NCBI GenBank assembly: GCA_045592165.1
Contig: JAZNUG010000103.1
Coordinates: forward strand, 1-15,753
DNA: 15,753 nt
Reading direction: 5' to 3'
Origin: SFEL01 sp045592165
GTDB lineage: Bacteria > Bacillota > Clostridia > Christensenellales > CAG-138
The notes under the pieces were generated by a model that saw only the letters and a list, made by a program, of their open reading frames with translations, had not been told where the DNA came from and made no database searches. Of the stretch, positions 1 to 6,848 are shown piece after piece (the stretch's first letter is position 1; each line of letters starts with the position of its first letter). The position numbers and the translations under genes were made by a program.

Positions 1-1
1 A

Positions 2-1234
2 AAGCATGATTCCGCCCTGCATATTTACGGCCTCACCGGCCCCGGCGGCGTTCACAGCCATCAGAATCACTTCTTTGGCCTGCTGGAGCTTGCAAAGCGT
101 CAGGGCCTTGAAAAGGTATATGTCCATTGCTTCATGGACGGCCGCGATGTGCCCCCCGAGAGCGGAAAGGGATACATTGAAAACTATCAGCAGAAGATTG
201 CCGAGATAGGCGTGGGCAAGATCGCTACCGTGATGGGCCGCTACTATGCCATGGACAGGGACAACCGCTATGAGCGTGTTGAAAAGGCCTATGCTGCACT
301 GGTTTACGGCGAGGGCGTATATGCTGCCGATCCCGTACAGGCCATGCAGGATTCCTATGATGCAGGCGTTACCGATGAATTCGTTCTGCCCGTGGTTATC
401 ACTGAAAACGGCGCCCCCGTTGCCACCATCAAGGCAAACGACAGCGTGATCTTTTACAATTTCCGTCCCGACAGAGCCCGTGAGATCACCCGCTCCTTCA
501 TCTTTGAAGACTTTGACGGCTTTGAGCGCAAGAACGGCTTCTTCCCCGTTCATTATGTATGCATGACCCAGTATGACAAAACCTTCGGCGACAAGGTTGA
601 CATCGCCTTCAGGCCCGAGGGACTTACCAACACTCTGGGCGAGTACCTTGCAGCAAGCGGCAAAACTCAGCTTCGCATTGCGGAAACCGAGAAGTATGCC
701 CATGTTACTTTCTTCTTCAACGGCGGCGTGGAAGCCCCCAATGAAAACGAAGACCGCTGTCTGATCCCCTCTCCCAAGGTAGCCACTTACGATCTGCAGC
801 CTGAAATGAGCGCATACGAAGTGGCTGAGGAAGCGGTAAAGCGCATAGAGAGCGGCAAGTACGATGTGATGATCCTCAACTTCGCCAATCCTGACATGGT
901 TGGCCATACCGGCGTTATGGATGCGGCTGTAAAGGCGGTTCACGCGGTTGATGAATGTACCGATAAGGTTATCAAGGCCATCCTCAAGGCAGGCGGCCGC
1001 GCCATCGTTACCGCTGACCACGGCAACTGCGAGCGTATGTACGATGAAGACGGCGTAACCCCCTTCACCGCACACACCACTCTCCCTGTGCCTATGATAC
1101 TGGTGGACGAGGAAAAGAAGGATGCAAAGCTTCGCACCGACGGCAGACTGTCTGATCTTGCTCCCACCATGCTGTCTCTGATGGGCATGGATATTCCCGC
1201 CGAAATGACCGGTTCCAGCCTTATCGTGGGTTAA
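2..1234 (+). CDS. gpmI: 2,3-bisphosphoglycerate-independent phosphoglycerate mutase (5'-truncated by window edge)
   Basis: Interconverts 3- and 2-phosphoglycerate in cytoplasmic glycolysis, using two Mn ions. The reading frame is open from base 2 with no start, so the gene begins outside the window. 410 residues are present against about 510 usual, so roughly the first 100, with the serine nucleophile, are missing. Visible family motifs in order are GGVHSH, DGRD, RYYAMDRDNR and FRPDRAR of the substrate-binding domain, then the C-terminal metal ligands NPDMVGHTG, TADHGN and AHTT. One small deviation is LTGPGGVHSH where many relatives have LSDGGVHSH or LMSAGGVHSH. The stop is TAA at 1232-1234. 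No clear terminator follows, so some read-through into secG is possible. An internal ATG at 134 is not the start, because conserved family sequence continues upstream of it. Confidence 0.97.
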   Translation, partial: KHDSALHIYGLTGPGGVHSHQNHFFGLLELAKRQGLEKVYVHCFMDGRDVPPESGKGYIENYQQKIAEIGVGKIATVMGRYYAMDRDNRYERVEKAYAALVYGEGVYAADPVQAMQDSYDAGVTDEFVLPVVITENGAPVATIKANDSVIFYNFRPDRAREITRSFIFEDFDGFERKNGFFPVHYVCMTQYDKTFGDKVDIAFRPEGLTNTLGEYLAASGKTQLRIAETEKYAHVTFFFNGGVEAPNENEDRCLIPSPKVATYDLQPEMSAYEVAEEAVKRIESGKYDVMILNFANPDMVGHTGVMDAAVKAVHAVDECTDKVIKAILKAGGRAIVTADHGNCERMYDEDGVTPFTAHTTLPVPMILVDEEKKDAKLRTDGRLSDLAPTMLSLMGMDIPAEMTGSSLIVG

Positions 1235-1292
1235 AAGGTAATAAAGTTAGGTTAGTTTGTCCCAAAAGGGGATAAAAAATCCAAAAAACATA

Positions 1293-1321
1293 TGGCTTTT
1301 TTATAGAATGCGTGGTATAAT
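1293..1321 (+). promoter_or_regulatory. Probable extended -10 promoter for secG
   Basis: A perfect TATAAT lies at 1316-1321 with TG one base upstream (1313-1314), making an extended -10. The -35 position 17 bases away (1293-1298, TGGCTT) matches poorly, which is usual for extended -10 promoters. The predicted start is near 1328. A short inverted repeat TTCGC/GCGAA (1326-1343) begins almost at that start. Confidence 0.5.
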
Positions 1322-1370
1322 AGCCTTCGCGTTCGATAGCGAAAGTATTCCATGGGAGGAAGTATATATA

Positions 1371-1610
1371 ATGGAAGCTCTGAACACAATCCTTAATATC
1401 GTACTCATCATCTGCTCTATTGCCCTTATCGCAGTAGTGCTTATGCAGCAGACCAAGAGCAGCGGCCTCGGCGGCGCTTTTGGCGGCGATACCCAGTCCT
1501 TCACTGCCCGCGGACAGGCGGCCAGCAAGGAAGCAAAGCTTCAGAAGATCACCAAGATCCTGGCAATCGTTATTGCAGTAATCGCAATTGCCATGACCAT
1601 TATCAACTGA
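1371..1610 (+). CDS. secG: Preprotein translocase subunit SecG
   Basis: Small auxiliary subunit of the SecYEG membrane channel. The protein has 79 residues, within the usual 70-85 range. It shows an N-terminal membrane helix (about residues 5-25), the SecG-typical loop LMQQTKSSGLGGAFGG with a following polar stretch, and a second helix near the C terminus. The ATG at 1371 is chosen because GGGAGGA at 1354-1360 precedes it by ten bases. The frame is open further upstream, but there it has no ribosome site and does not resemble SecG. It lies between gpmI and rnr, the common secG-rnr-smpB-ssrA order of Bacillota. Confidence 0.95.
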   Translation: MEALNTILNIVLIICSIALIAVVLMQQTKSSGLGGAFGGDTQSFTARGQAASKEAKLQKITKILAIVIAVIAIAMTIIN

Positions 1611-1630
1611 TTTTTCACAGCTTTCAGCAG

Positions 1631-1668
1631 GAGGGTGTGCCGGTGAGGCATACCCTCTTTTGGTTTTT
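1631..1668 (+). terminator. Hairpin terminator or attenuator between secG and rnr
   Basis: An 11-bp stem with one G-U pair (1631-1641 with 1647-1657) and a five-base loop is followed by TTTT, GG and TTTTT. It ends 29 bases before the rnr start and no promoter is evident between them. It may therefore only partly terminate, lowering rnr expression relative to secG. Confidence 0.8.
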
Positions 1669-1697
1669 AAAAGAAAAGGAGATATAACCAAACACGC

Positions 1698-3950
1698 ATG
1701 AAAGAAACCATTCTGGACATTATCCGGCATACAGGCCGTCCCATGGACGGGGAAGAAATACTCTCAGCTGCAGGCGGAGAACTTGAAGCTGTGCAGTCTG
1801 CCCTTGAAGAACTTGCTTCCTCCGGTCTTATAATGATAACCCGCAGAGGTAAGGCGGCGCTGCCCGAGCAGCTGGGTCTTATCTATGGACGGGTGCAGTG
1901 CAGCCCCAAGGGATACGGCTTTTTCATCCCTGTATCCGGGGAAGAGGATATGTTTATCACCGCCGAGTGTATGGGCGGCGCATTGCATGGAGACATGGCC
2001 TTTGCCCGCCGTACCGACAGGGGCGGCAGAGGCAGCAGCGACCGCTGCGAGATAGTTTCCGTTGTCAAGCGTGCCTCGGATAAGCTTACCGGCACATATG
2101 AAAACGACGGAGAATTCGGCGGCTATGTTATTCCGGATGATCCCCGTATATCACAGGATGCAATGATACCCCCAGGCAGCGAAAAAGGTGCAAAGCATGG
2201 GGATAAGGTCGTTGCAAGGATACTGCAGTATCCCGGCAGCCGCCGTCCCATGATAGGCGAAATAGCCGAAGTGCTGGGCAGGGCAGGGGCAAAGGGTATG
2301 GATATACTGTCCATAATCCGACGCCTTGAGCTTCCGGATGAGTTTTCCGCAGCCGCCCTAAAGCAGGCAAAGGCCTTTGGGCAGACTGCAGACGAGGAGG
2401 ACATAAAGGGCCGCCGTGATTTTCGCGGCATACTTACCGTTACAATCGACGGCGCAGACGCAAAGGACCTTGACGACGCGGTTTCCCTTGAGCGTACTCC
2501 CACAGGGCTTTTCCGCCTTGGGGTGCACATAGCGGACGTAAGCCATTATGTTCGCGCGGGGGGCGCAATAGACAAAGAAGCATATAAGCGGGGCACCAGC
2601 GTGTATTTTCCGGACAGGGTGCTGCCCATGCTGCCAAAGGAACTGAGCAACGGCCTTTGCTCCCTCAATCCCAATGAGGATAAGCTGACCCTTTCCTGTA
2701 TAATGGATATAGACAGCCGGGGCAAGGTGATAAAGCACAGCATATGCGAAAGTGTTATATGCTCAGACAGGCGGCTTACATATGAAGATGTAAACGCAAT
2801 GTTTGAAGGGGATAAAGCCCTTAGGGAACAGTATGGGGATGTGCTGCCCATGCTGATGGAAATGCGGGAGCTTATGGGTATACTTCGGGCAAAGCGTGAT
2901 GCCCGGGGTTCCATAGACTTTGACCTGCCCGAGGCAAAGATAATACTGGATAATGAGGGTCATACCGATGATGTGCAGCTGTACGTCCGGGGCGAGGCCA
3001 ATAAGATGATAGAGGAATTCATGCTGGCGGCAAATGAAACCGTCGCCCGCCATGGATTGAACAAGGGCATTCCCCTGATGTACCGGGTGCATCATGCGCC
3101 GGAAGACAGCCGCATTGAGGAGCTGAATGAGTTCCTCAACAGCCTTGGCTACAACATTCGCAAGGCGGATAATCTCAGACCCATCGCCGTACAGAAAGTG
3201 CTGCTGCAGGCCGCGGGAAGCCCTGAGGAAAGCGTTATCAGCAGGGTGACTCTTCGGGCTATGTCAAAGGCAAAATACAGCCCCGACTGCGACGGCCATT
3301 TCGGTCTTGCGGCTGAGTGCTATTGCCACTTTACCTCTCCCATACGCAGATATCCCGACCTTATGGTGCATCGCGCCCTTAAGGACGCCATGCACGGCAG
3401 GCTCAATGAGAAAAAGCGCAAAAGCTGGACAACAAGGCTGCCCGAGGCCGCAAATCATTGCTCAGAAAGAGAAATAGCCGCAGTGGAAGCGGAGCGTGCG
3501 GCGGATGACCTGAAGAAATGCGAATACATGAAGGATCATCTGGGCGAGGAGTTTGAGGGTATCATTTCCGGCGTTGTCCAGCAGGGCTTCTTTGTGGAGC
3601 TGCCAAATACCGTGGAGGGCCTGGTGAGGGTCACATCTCTCCTTGACGACAGATATTTCCTTGAGGAAAAACACCATCGCCTGGTGGGCCGCGGCGGCAG
3701 ACAGTTCCGCATCGGCGACAGCGTGAGGGTAAAGGCGGTTGCCGCGGATATGGAGACGGGCAAAATAGATTTTGAGCTTTGTCAGGAGCGCAAAGCCCAT
3801 GACAAGCCCCGTCACAGCGGCCGCAAAAAGTCCTCATCCAGGTCGACACAGCGGCAAAAGGATGGTAAAATAGCAATGCATAAAAGCAAGAGAGGGGGCA
3901 GTCGCGGTGGCCGAGAAAAAGGGAACAAAAAGGCTCGCAGAAAACCGTAA
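1698..3950 (+). CDS. rnr: Ribonuclease R (3'-5' exoribonuclease)
   Basis: Processive RNB-family exonuclease that degrades structured RNA and, with SmpB-tmRNA, nonstop messages. 750 residues, normal for the family. Domain order: N-terminal winged helix (about 1-55), cold-shock RNA-binding domain (about 60-110, GRVQCSPKGYGFFIP), RNB catalytic domain carrying DGADAKDLDDAVSL near residue 250 and HIADVSHYV just after, the SPIRRYPDL motif, an S1 domain (about 620-690) and a Lys/Arg-rich tail (about 700-750). The ATG at 1698 follows AAGGAG (1676-1681) with a long 16-base gap, but no other start codon lies between. The 3' end overlaps smpB by 44 bases in another frame, so the last 14 residues of the basic tail share DNA with the SmpB N terminus. 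Confidence 0.97.
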   Translation: MKETILDIIRHTGRPMDGEEILSAAGGELEAVQSALEELASSGLIMITRRGKAALPEQLGLIYGRVQCSPKGYGFFIPVSGEEDMFITAECMGGALHGDMAFARRTDRGGRGSSDRCEIVSVVKRASDKLTGTYENDGEFGGYVIPDDPRISQDAMIPPGSEKGAKHGDKVVARILQYPGSRRPMIGEIAEVLGRAGAKGMDILSIIRRLELPDEFSAAALKQAKAFGQTADEEDIKGRRDFRGILTVTIDGADAKDLDDAVSLERTPTGLFRLGVHIADVSHYVRAGGAIDKEAYKRGTSVYFPDRVLPMLPKELSNGLCSLNPNEDKLTLSCIMDIDSRGKVIKHSICESVICSDRRLTYEDVNAMFEGDKALREQYGDVLPMLMEMRELMGILRAKRDARGSIDFDLPEAKIILDNEGHTDDVQLYVRGEANKMIEEFMLAANETVARHGLNKGIPLMYRVHHAPEDSRIEELNEFLNSLGYNIRKADNLRPIAVQKVLLQAAGSPEESVISRVTLRAMSKAKYSPDCDGHFGLAAECYCHFTSPIRRYPDLMVHRALKDAMHGRLNEKKRKSWTTRLPEAANHCSEREIAAVEAERAADDLKKCEYMKDHLGEEFEGIISGVVQQGFFVELPNTVEGLVRVTSLLDDRYFLEEKHHRLVGRGGRQFRIGDSVRVKAVAADMETGKIDFELCQERKAHDKPRHSGRKKSSSRSTQRQKDGKIAMHKSKRGGSRGGREKGNKKARRKP

Positions 3951-4377
3951 GGCACGCCATGAATATTTTATAGAGGATACCTATGAGTGCGGCATTGCCC
4001 TTGCAGGAACCGAAGTCAAGAGCATCCGCGCAGGCAAGGTAAACCTTAAGGATTCCTATGCCCAGATAAAGAAGGGCGAGGCATACATCATCGGCATGCA
4101 TATCAGCCCCTATGAGCAGGGCAACATATTCAACCGGGATCCCTTCAGGGAAAGAAAACTGCTGCTGCACAAGAGCGAAATACGCAAGCTGCTCACCGCC
4201 TCTCAGGTGGATGGATACAGCCTTATCCCCCTGCAGCTTTATCTTAAAGACGGCCTTGTAAAGCTGGAGCTGGCAGTTGCCAAGGGCAAAAAGCTTTACG
4301 ATAAGCGCAGCGATATAGCGGGCCGCGATGCAAAGCGTGAAATGGAACGCCGCTTGAAGGAGGCAAGATTCAGATGA
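3907..4377 (+). CDS. smpB: SsrA-binding protein SmpB
   Basis: Binds tmRNA and delivers it to ribosomes stalled on messages without a stop codon. 156 residues, typical length. Recognised by the N-terminal AENRKARHEYFIEDTYECG, the hallmark GTEVKSIRAGKVNLKDSYAQ, then YEQGNIFNRDPFRERKLLLH, and a basic C-terminal tail (KREMERRLKEARFR) that enters the mRNA channel. The start is GTG at 3907, eight bases after AGAGGGGG (3891-3898), so the gene starts inside the end of rnr. Its stop TGA overlaps the ATG of lysA as ATGA, which indicates translational coupling. Confidence 0.97.
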   Translation: MAEKKGTKRLAENRKARHEYFIEDTYECGIALAGTEVKSIRAGKVNLKDSYAQIKKGEAYIIGMHISPYEQGNIFNRDPFRERKLLLHKSEIRKLLTASQVDGYSLIPLQLYLKDGLVKLELAVAKGKKLYDKRSDIAGRDAKREMERRLKEARFR

Positions 4378-5618
4378 AAAAACTGCCCTTTAGCAAAGAG
4401 CAGATGGAGCGCATAGTAAAAGAATATCCCACTCCTTTTCATATTTACGACGAAAAGGCCATAAGGGAGAATATTCGTGAGCTGTATAAGGCGTTTTCCT
4501 GGAACAAGGGATTCAAGGAATACTTTGCCGTAAAGGCACTGCCCAATCCTGCAATAATGCAGCTGCTCCACGAGGAAGGCTGCGGCATGGATTGCTCTGC
4601 CCTTACCGAGCTTATGCTGGCCGAGGCAATAGGCTGCCGGGGCGGGGATATAATGTTCTCCAGCAACGATACGCCGGCTGAGGACTTTGAATACGCAAGG
4701 CGCCTTGATGCCATAGTCAACCTTGATGACATTACCCATATAGACTTCCTTGAGCTGCATGGCGGCATACCTGAGCGCATTTGCTGCCGCTACAATCCCG
4801 GCGGCGAGTTCCGCCTGGGCAACGACATTATGGGCAACCCTGCAGATGCCAAGTACGGCATGACATATGCTCAGCTTGAGGAAAGCTTCCGCATACTGCT
4901 TTCAAAGGGGGTAAAGGAATTCGGCCTGCATGCCTTCCTTGCCAGCAGCACCACGGACGACAGCTATTTCCCCACCCTCGCCCGTGAGCTTTTCACCGTG
5001 GCCGCAAGGCTGCATGAAAGCACCGGCGCAAACGTAACCCTCATAAACCTTTCCGGCGGCATAGGCATACCCTATATGCCGGATGAACGCAGGGCGGATA
5101 TTGCCCATATCGGCGAAGAGGTACGCAGGGCATATGAAGAGGTTGTGCCTGCGGGGCTGGAAATCAGTCTTTGTGCGGAGCTGGGCCGCTATGTGACAGG
5201 GCCATACGGCTATCTTGTGACCCGTGCCATACACAAAAAGGACATCTATAAGAATTACATCGGCGTGGATGCCTGCGCCTGCAATCTTATGCGCCCCGCA
5301 ATGTACGGCTCCTATCACCATATAACTGTGCTTGGCAAGGAGAATGCTCCTTTGGATCACGTATATGACGTGGTGGGCTCCCTTTGCGAGAACAATGACA
5401 AGTTTGCCATTGACCGTCAGCTTCCCGAAATTGAGATGGGCGATCTCGTGGTAATACACGACACCGGCGCCCACGGCTTCTCAATGGGATACAACTACAA
5501 CGGCAAGCTGAGAAGCGCAGAGCTTCTTCTAAAGGAAGACGGCGGCGTAAAGCTTATCCGCAGGGCAGAGACCCCCGAGGATTACTTTGCAACGCTGGAT
5601 TTGTCTGCATATAAATAA
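4374..5618 (+). CDS. lysA: Diaminopimelate decarboxylase family protein (PLP-dependent, divergent clade)
   Basis: Expected to decarboxylate meso-diaminopimelate to L-lysine, the last step of lysine synthesis. 414 residues. It has the fold-type III PLP barrel of the LysA/ornithine decarboxylase group: PLP lysine Lys54 in YFAVKALPNP, a FGLHAFLAS segment, the glycine loop INLSGGIG, AELGRYVTGP, and the C-terminal VDACACNLMRPAMYGSYHH and Cys338 in CENND followed by GAHGFSMGYNYN. Compared with classical LysA, the loop reads GGI rather than GGG, ELGR replaces EPGR and CENND replaces CESGD. The catalytic Lys, Cys, Glu and Arg remain. The start has AAGGAGG at 4357-4363 and overlaps the smpB stop by four bases. 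The family assignment is firm. The exact substrate is inferred; a related D- or L-amino acid is possible. Confidence 0.82.
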   Translation: MKKLPFSKEQMERIVKEYPTPFHIYDEKAIRENIRELYKAFSWNKGFKEYFAVKALPNPAIMQLLHEEGCGMDCSALTELMLAEAIGCRGGDIMFSSNDTPAEDFEYARRLDAIVNLDDITHIDFLELHGGIPERICCRYNPGGEFRLGNDIMGNPADAKYGMTYAQLEESFRILLSKGVKEFGLHAFLASSTTDDSYFPTLARELFTVAARLHESTGANVTLINLSGGIGIPYMPDERRADIAHIGEEVRRAYEEVVPAGLEISLCAELGRYVTGPYGYLVTRAIHKKDIYKNYIGVDACACNLMRPAMYGSYHHITVLGKENAPLDHVYDVVGSLCENNDKFAIDRQLPEIEMGDLVVIHDTGAHGFSMGYNYNGKLRSAELLLKEDGGVKLIRRAETPEDYFATLDLSAYK

Positions 5619-5629
5619 TGTGATATAAT
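5601..5629 (+). promoter_or_regulatory. Sigma-A type promoter of ssrA, inside the end of lysA
   Basis: TTGTCT (5601-5606), a 17-base spacer and TATAAT (5624-5629) with an extended TG at 5621-5622. The -35 lies in the last codons of lysA and the -10 just after its stop. The predicted start near 5636 leaves a leader of about 35 bases before mature tmRNA. Confidence 0.8.
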
Positions 5630-5649
5630 AATACTGTCAGTTAAGATCT

Positions 5650-5666
5650 GCCCCATAATATGGGGC
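5650..5666 (+). other. Hairpin in the tmRNA precursor leader
   Basis: GCCCCATA-A-TATGGGGC is a perfect inverted repeat lying between the predicted ssrA start and the mature 5' end. As RNA it would give a six- to seven-pair stem that ends five bases before the acceptor stem, where RNase P should cut. A structured spacer or processing signal is inferred. Confidence 0.6.
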
Positions 5667-5671
5667 TGCTT

Positions 5672-6028
5672 GGGGGCGTACATGGTTTCGACGGGGATCA
5701 TGGAGGCCGGATAAGCGAGCCGAAGACCCGTGCTTCGTTAAAAATGGGAAAATTTAAATTTAACTGGCAAATCTGAATTTGCACTCGCTGCCTAATTAGG
5801 CAGTGCGTCGGCCCGGGACTTCCCACGGCCCCGGTTACCGGCGTCATTAATGTGGGGAACCAGCCCGCTTAAGCTTTGCGGTGGGTGGGACTTTATGAAG
5901 CTACCAAAGCCCTGATCCTGTTGGTGGGAGCTGATTTGGCAGAGGGAAGGTTAAAACATCAACTACGCTCGTAGAAAGTCTTGTTAACAGGTTTTCGGAC
6001 AGGGGTTCGACTCCCCTCGCCTCCACCA
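5672..6028 (+). ncRNA. ssrA: Transfer-messenger RNA (tmRNA)
   Basis: Rescues stalled ribosomes and tags the nascent chain for proteolysis. The one-piece gene starts with GGGGGCGTACATGGTTTCGAC and ends in CGCCTCCACCA. The acceptor arms GGGGGCG and CGCCTCC pair over seven positions, with G-U at the third, the identity element for alanyl-tRNA synthetase. The T arm is AGGGGTTCGACTCCCCT (6001-6017). The tag frame is most likely GGC AAA TCT GAA TTT GCA CTC GCT GCC TAA (5766-5795), giving an alanine from tmRNA followed by GKSEFALAA. The stop sits in the perfect palindrome 5788-5803. CCA is encoded. About 357 nt, standard size. The exact resume codon is inferred from the ALAA ending and related tmRNAs. 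Confidence 0.97.
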
Positions 6029-6031
6029 AAT

Positions 6032-6069
6032 AAGCACGATAGTTTTGATACAAAACCATCGTGCTTTTT
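6032..6069 (+). terminator. Terminator of ssrA
   Basis: A nine-pair outer stem (AAGCACGAT with ATCGTGCTT), one mismatch and an inner GTTTT/AAAAC stem around a five-base loop, followed directly by a T run. It begins three bases after the tmRNA CCA. Confidence 0.9.
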
Positions 6070-6162
6070 ACTTTGGGAAATTTGTGATTATGTGCTACAA
6101 TCAGTTTGGGAAACTTTAATTTGTCAAACAGATGGGATAAATTTGGAAATTCAGGAGAGCAG

Positions 6163-6669
6163 ATGATAAAACATATTGCAAATATAGTCACGGGTTTTCG
6201 TATTTTGGGCAGTGTTTTGCTGCTGTTTTTTCCTGCGTTTTCAGCAGAGTTTTATGTTATATATATCACCTGTGGTTTCAGCGATATGATAGACGGCACT
6301 ATCGCAAGAGAAACAAACAGCACCGGCGAACTGGGGGCTAAAATCGATACTGCAGCAGACATGGCGTTTGTAACAGCATCTTTGATTAAAATATTGCCGG
6401 CAATCAATATCCCTCAATGGTTATGGGTATGGGGTGCCGTGATCGCAATTATCAAAATCGGTAATATCATATGGGGGTATGCGTCTAAGAAGCAGTTTAT
6501 ATCCCTGCATACTGTAATGAACAAGATCACGGGATTGTTATTGTTTCTTTTGCCATTAACATTGCCTTTTGCAAAGTTGAAATACAGTTTTATGGCAGTA
6601 TGCTCCATAGCAACATTCGCGGCAATTCAGGAAGGGGTTTATATTGCGGCAAGTTGTGAAAACAGGTAA
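6163..6669 (+). CDS. CDP-alcohol phosphatidyltransferase family membrane protein
   Basis: Transfers a phosphatidyl group from a CDP-linked lipid to an alcohol in phospholipid synthesis. 168 residues, short for PgsA or PssA. The signature D-x2-DG-x2-AR-x8-G-x3-D-x3-D is complete, reading DMIDGTIAR, then ELGAKIDTAAD, at about residues 40-65, so all metal and nucleotide ligands are present. Four to five further hydrophobic segments suggest a multi-pass membrane protein. The start ATG at 6163 follows AGGAG (6153-6157); an upstream in-frame ATG at 6106 has no ribosome site. The acceptor alcohol (glycerol phosphate, serine, inositol or other) cannot be read. The gene is visibly richer in A and T than its neighbours and sits directly after the ssrA terminator without a clear promoter of its own, so transfer is possible. 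Confidence 0.88.
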   Translation: MIKHIANIVTGFRILGSVLLLFFPAFSAEFYVIYITCGFSDMIDGTIARETNSTGELGAKIDTAADMAFVTASLIKILPAINIPQWLWVWGAVIAIIKIGNIIWGYASKKQFISLHTVMNKITGLLLFLLPLTLPFAKLKYSFMAVCSIATFAAIQEGVYIAASCENR

Positions 6670-6848
6670 GCGGATTCGGGTTTGCAGAATTCCCGGACTG
6701 TGTTTTATTTGGCAGCGGTAATCTGGGGAGTGGTCACTGCGCCCGGGCATTTGGGAGGGAAAAAGGCAAATACACAGGTATATTATTGCAAAAAGCCTCT
6801 CTTTATGATATTCTTACCGTCGGATTTTATAGATATAAGGGGAGTTTT

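Noticed and set aside
5672..6848. Attachment-site repeat of the ssrA 3' end as proof of an integrated island
   Set aside because: I looked for a second copy of the T arm and acceptor sequence (6001-6028) downstream and found none in the window, and there is no integrase.
6786..6848. Upstream TTG start for the SLC13-like permease
   Set aside because: ATG 6849 has AAGGGGAG just upstream, and the preceding 21 residues do not look like a membrane protein N terminus.
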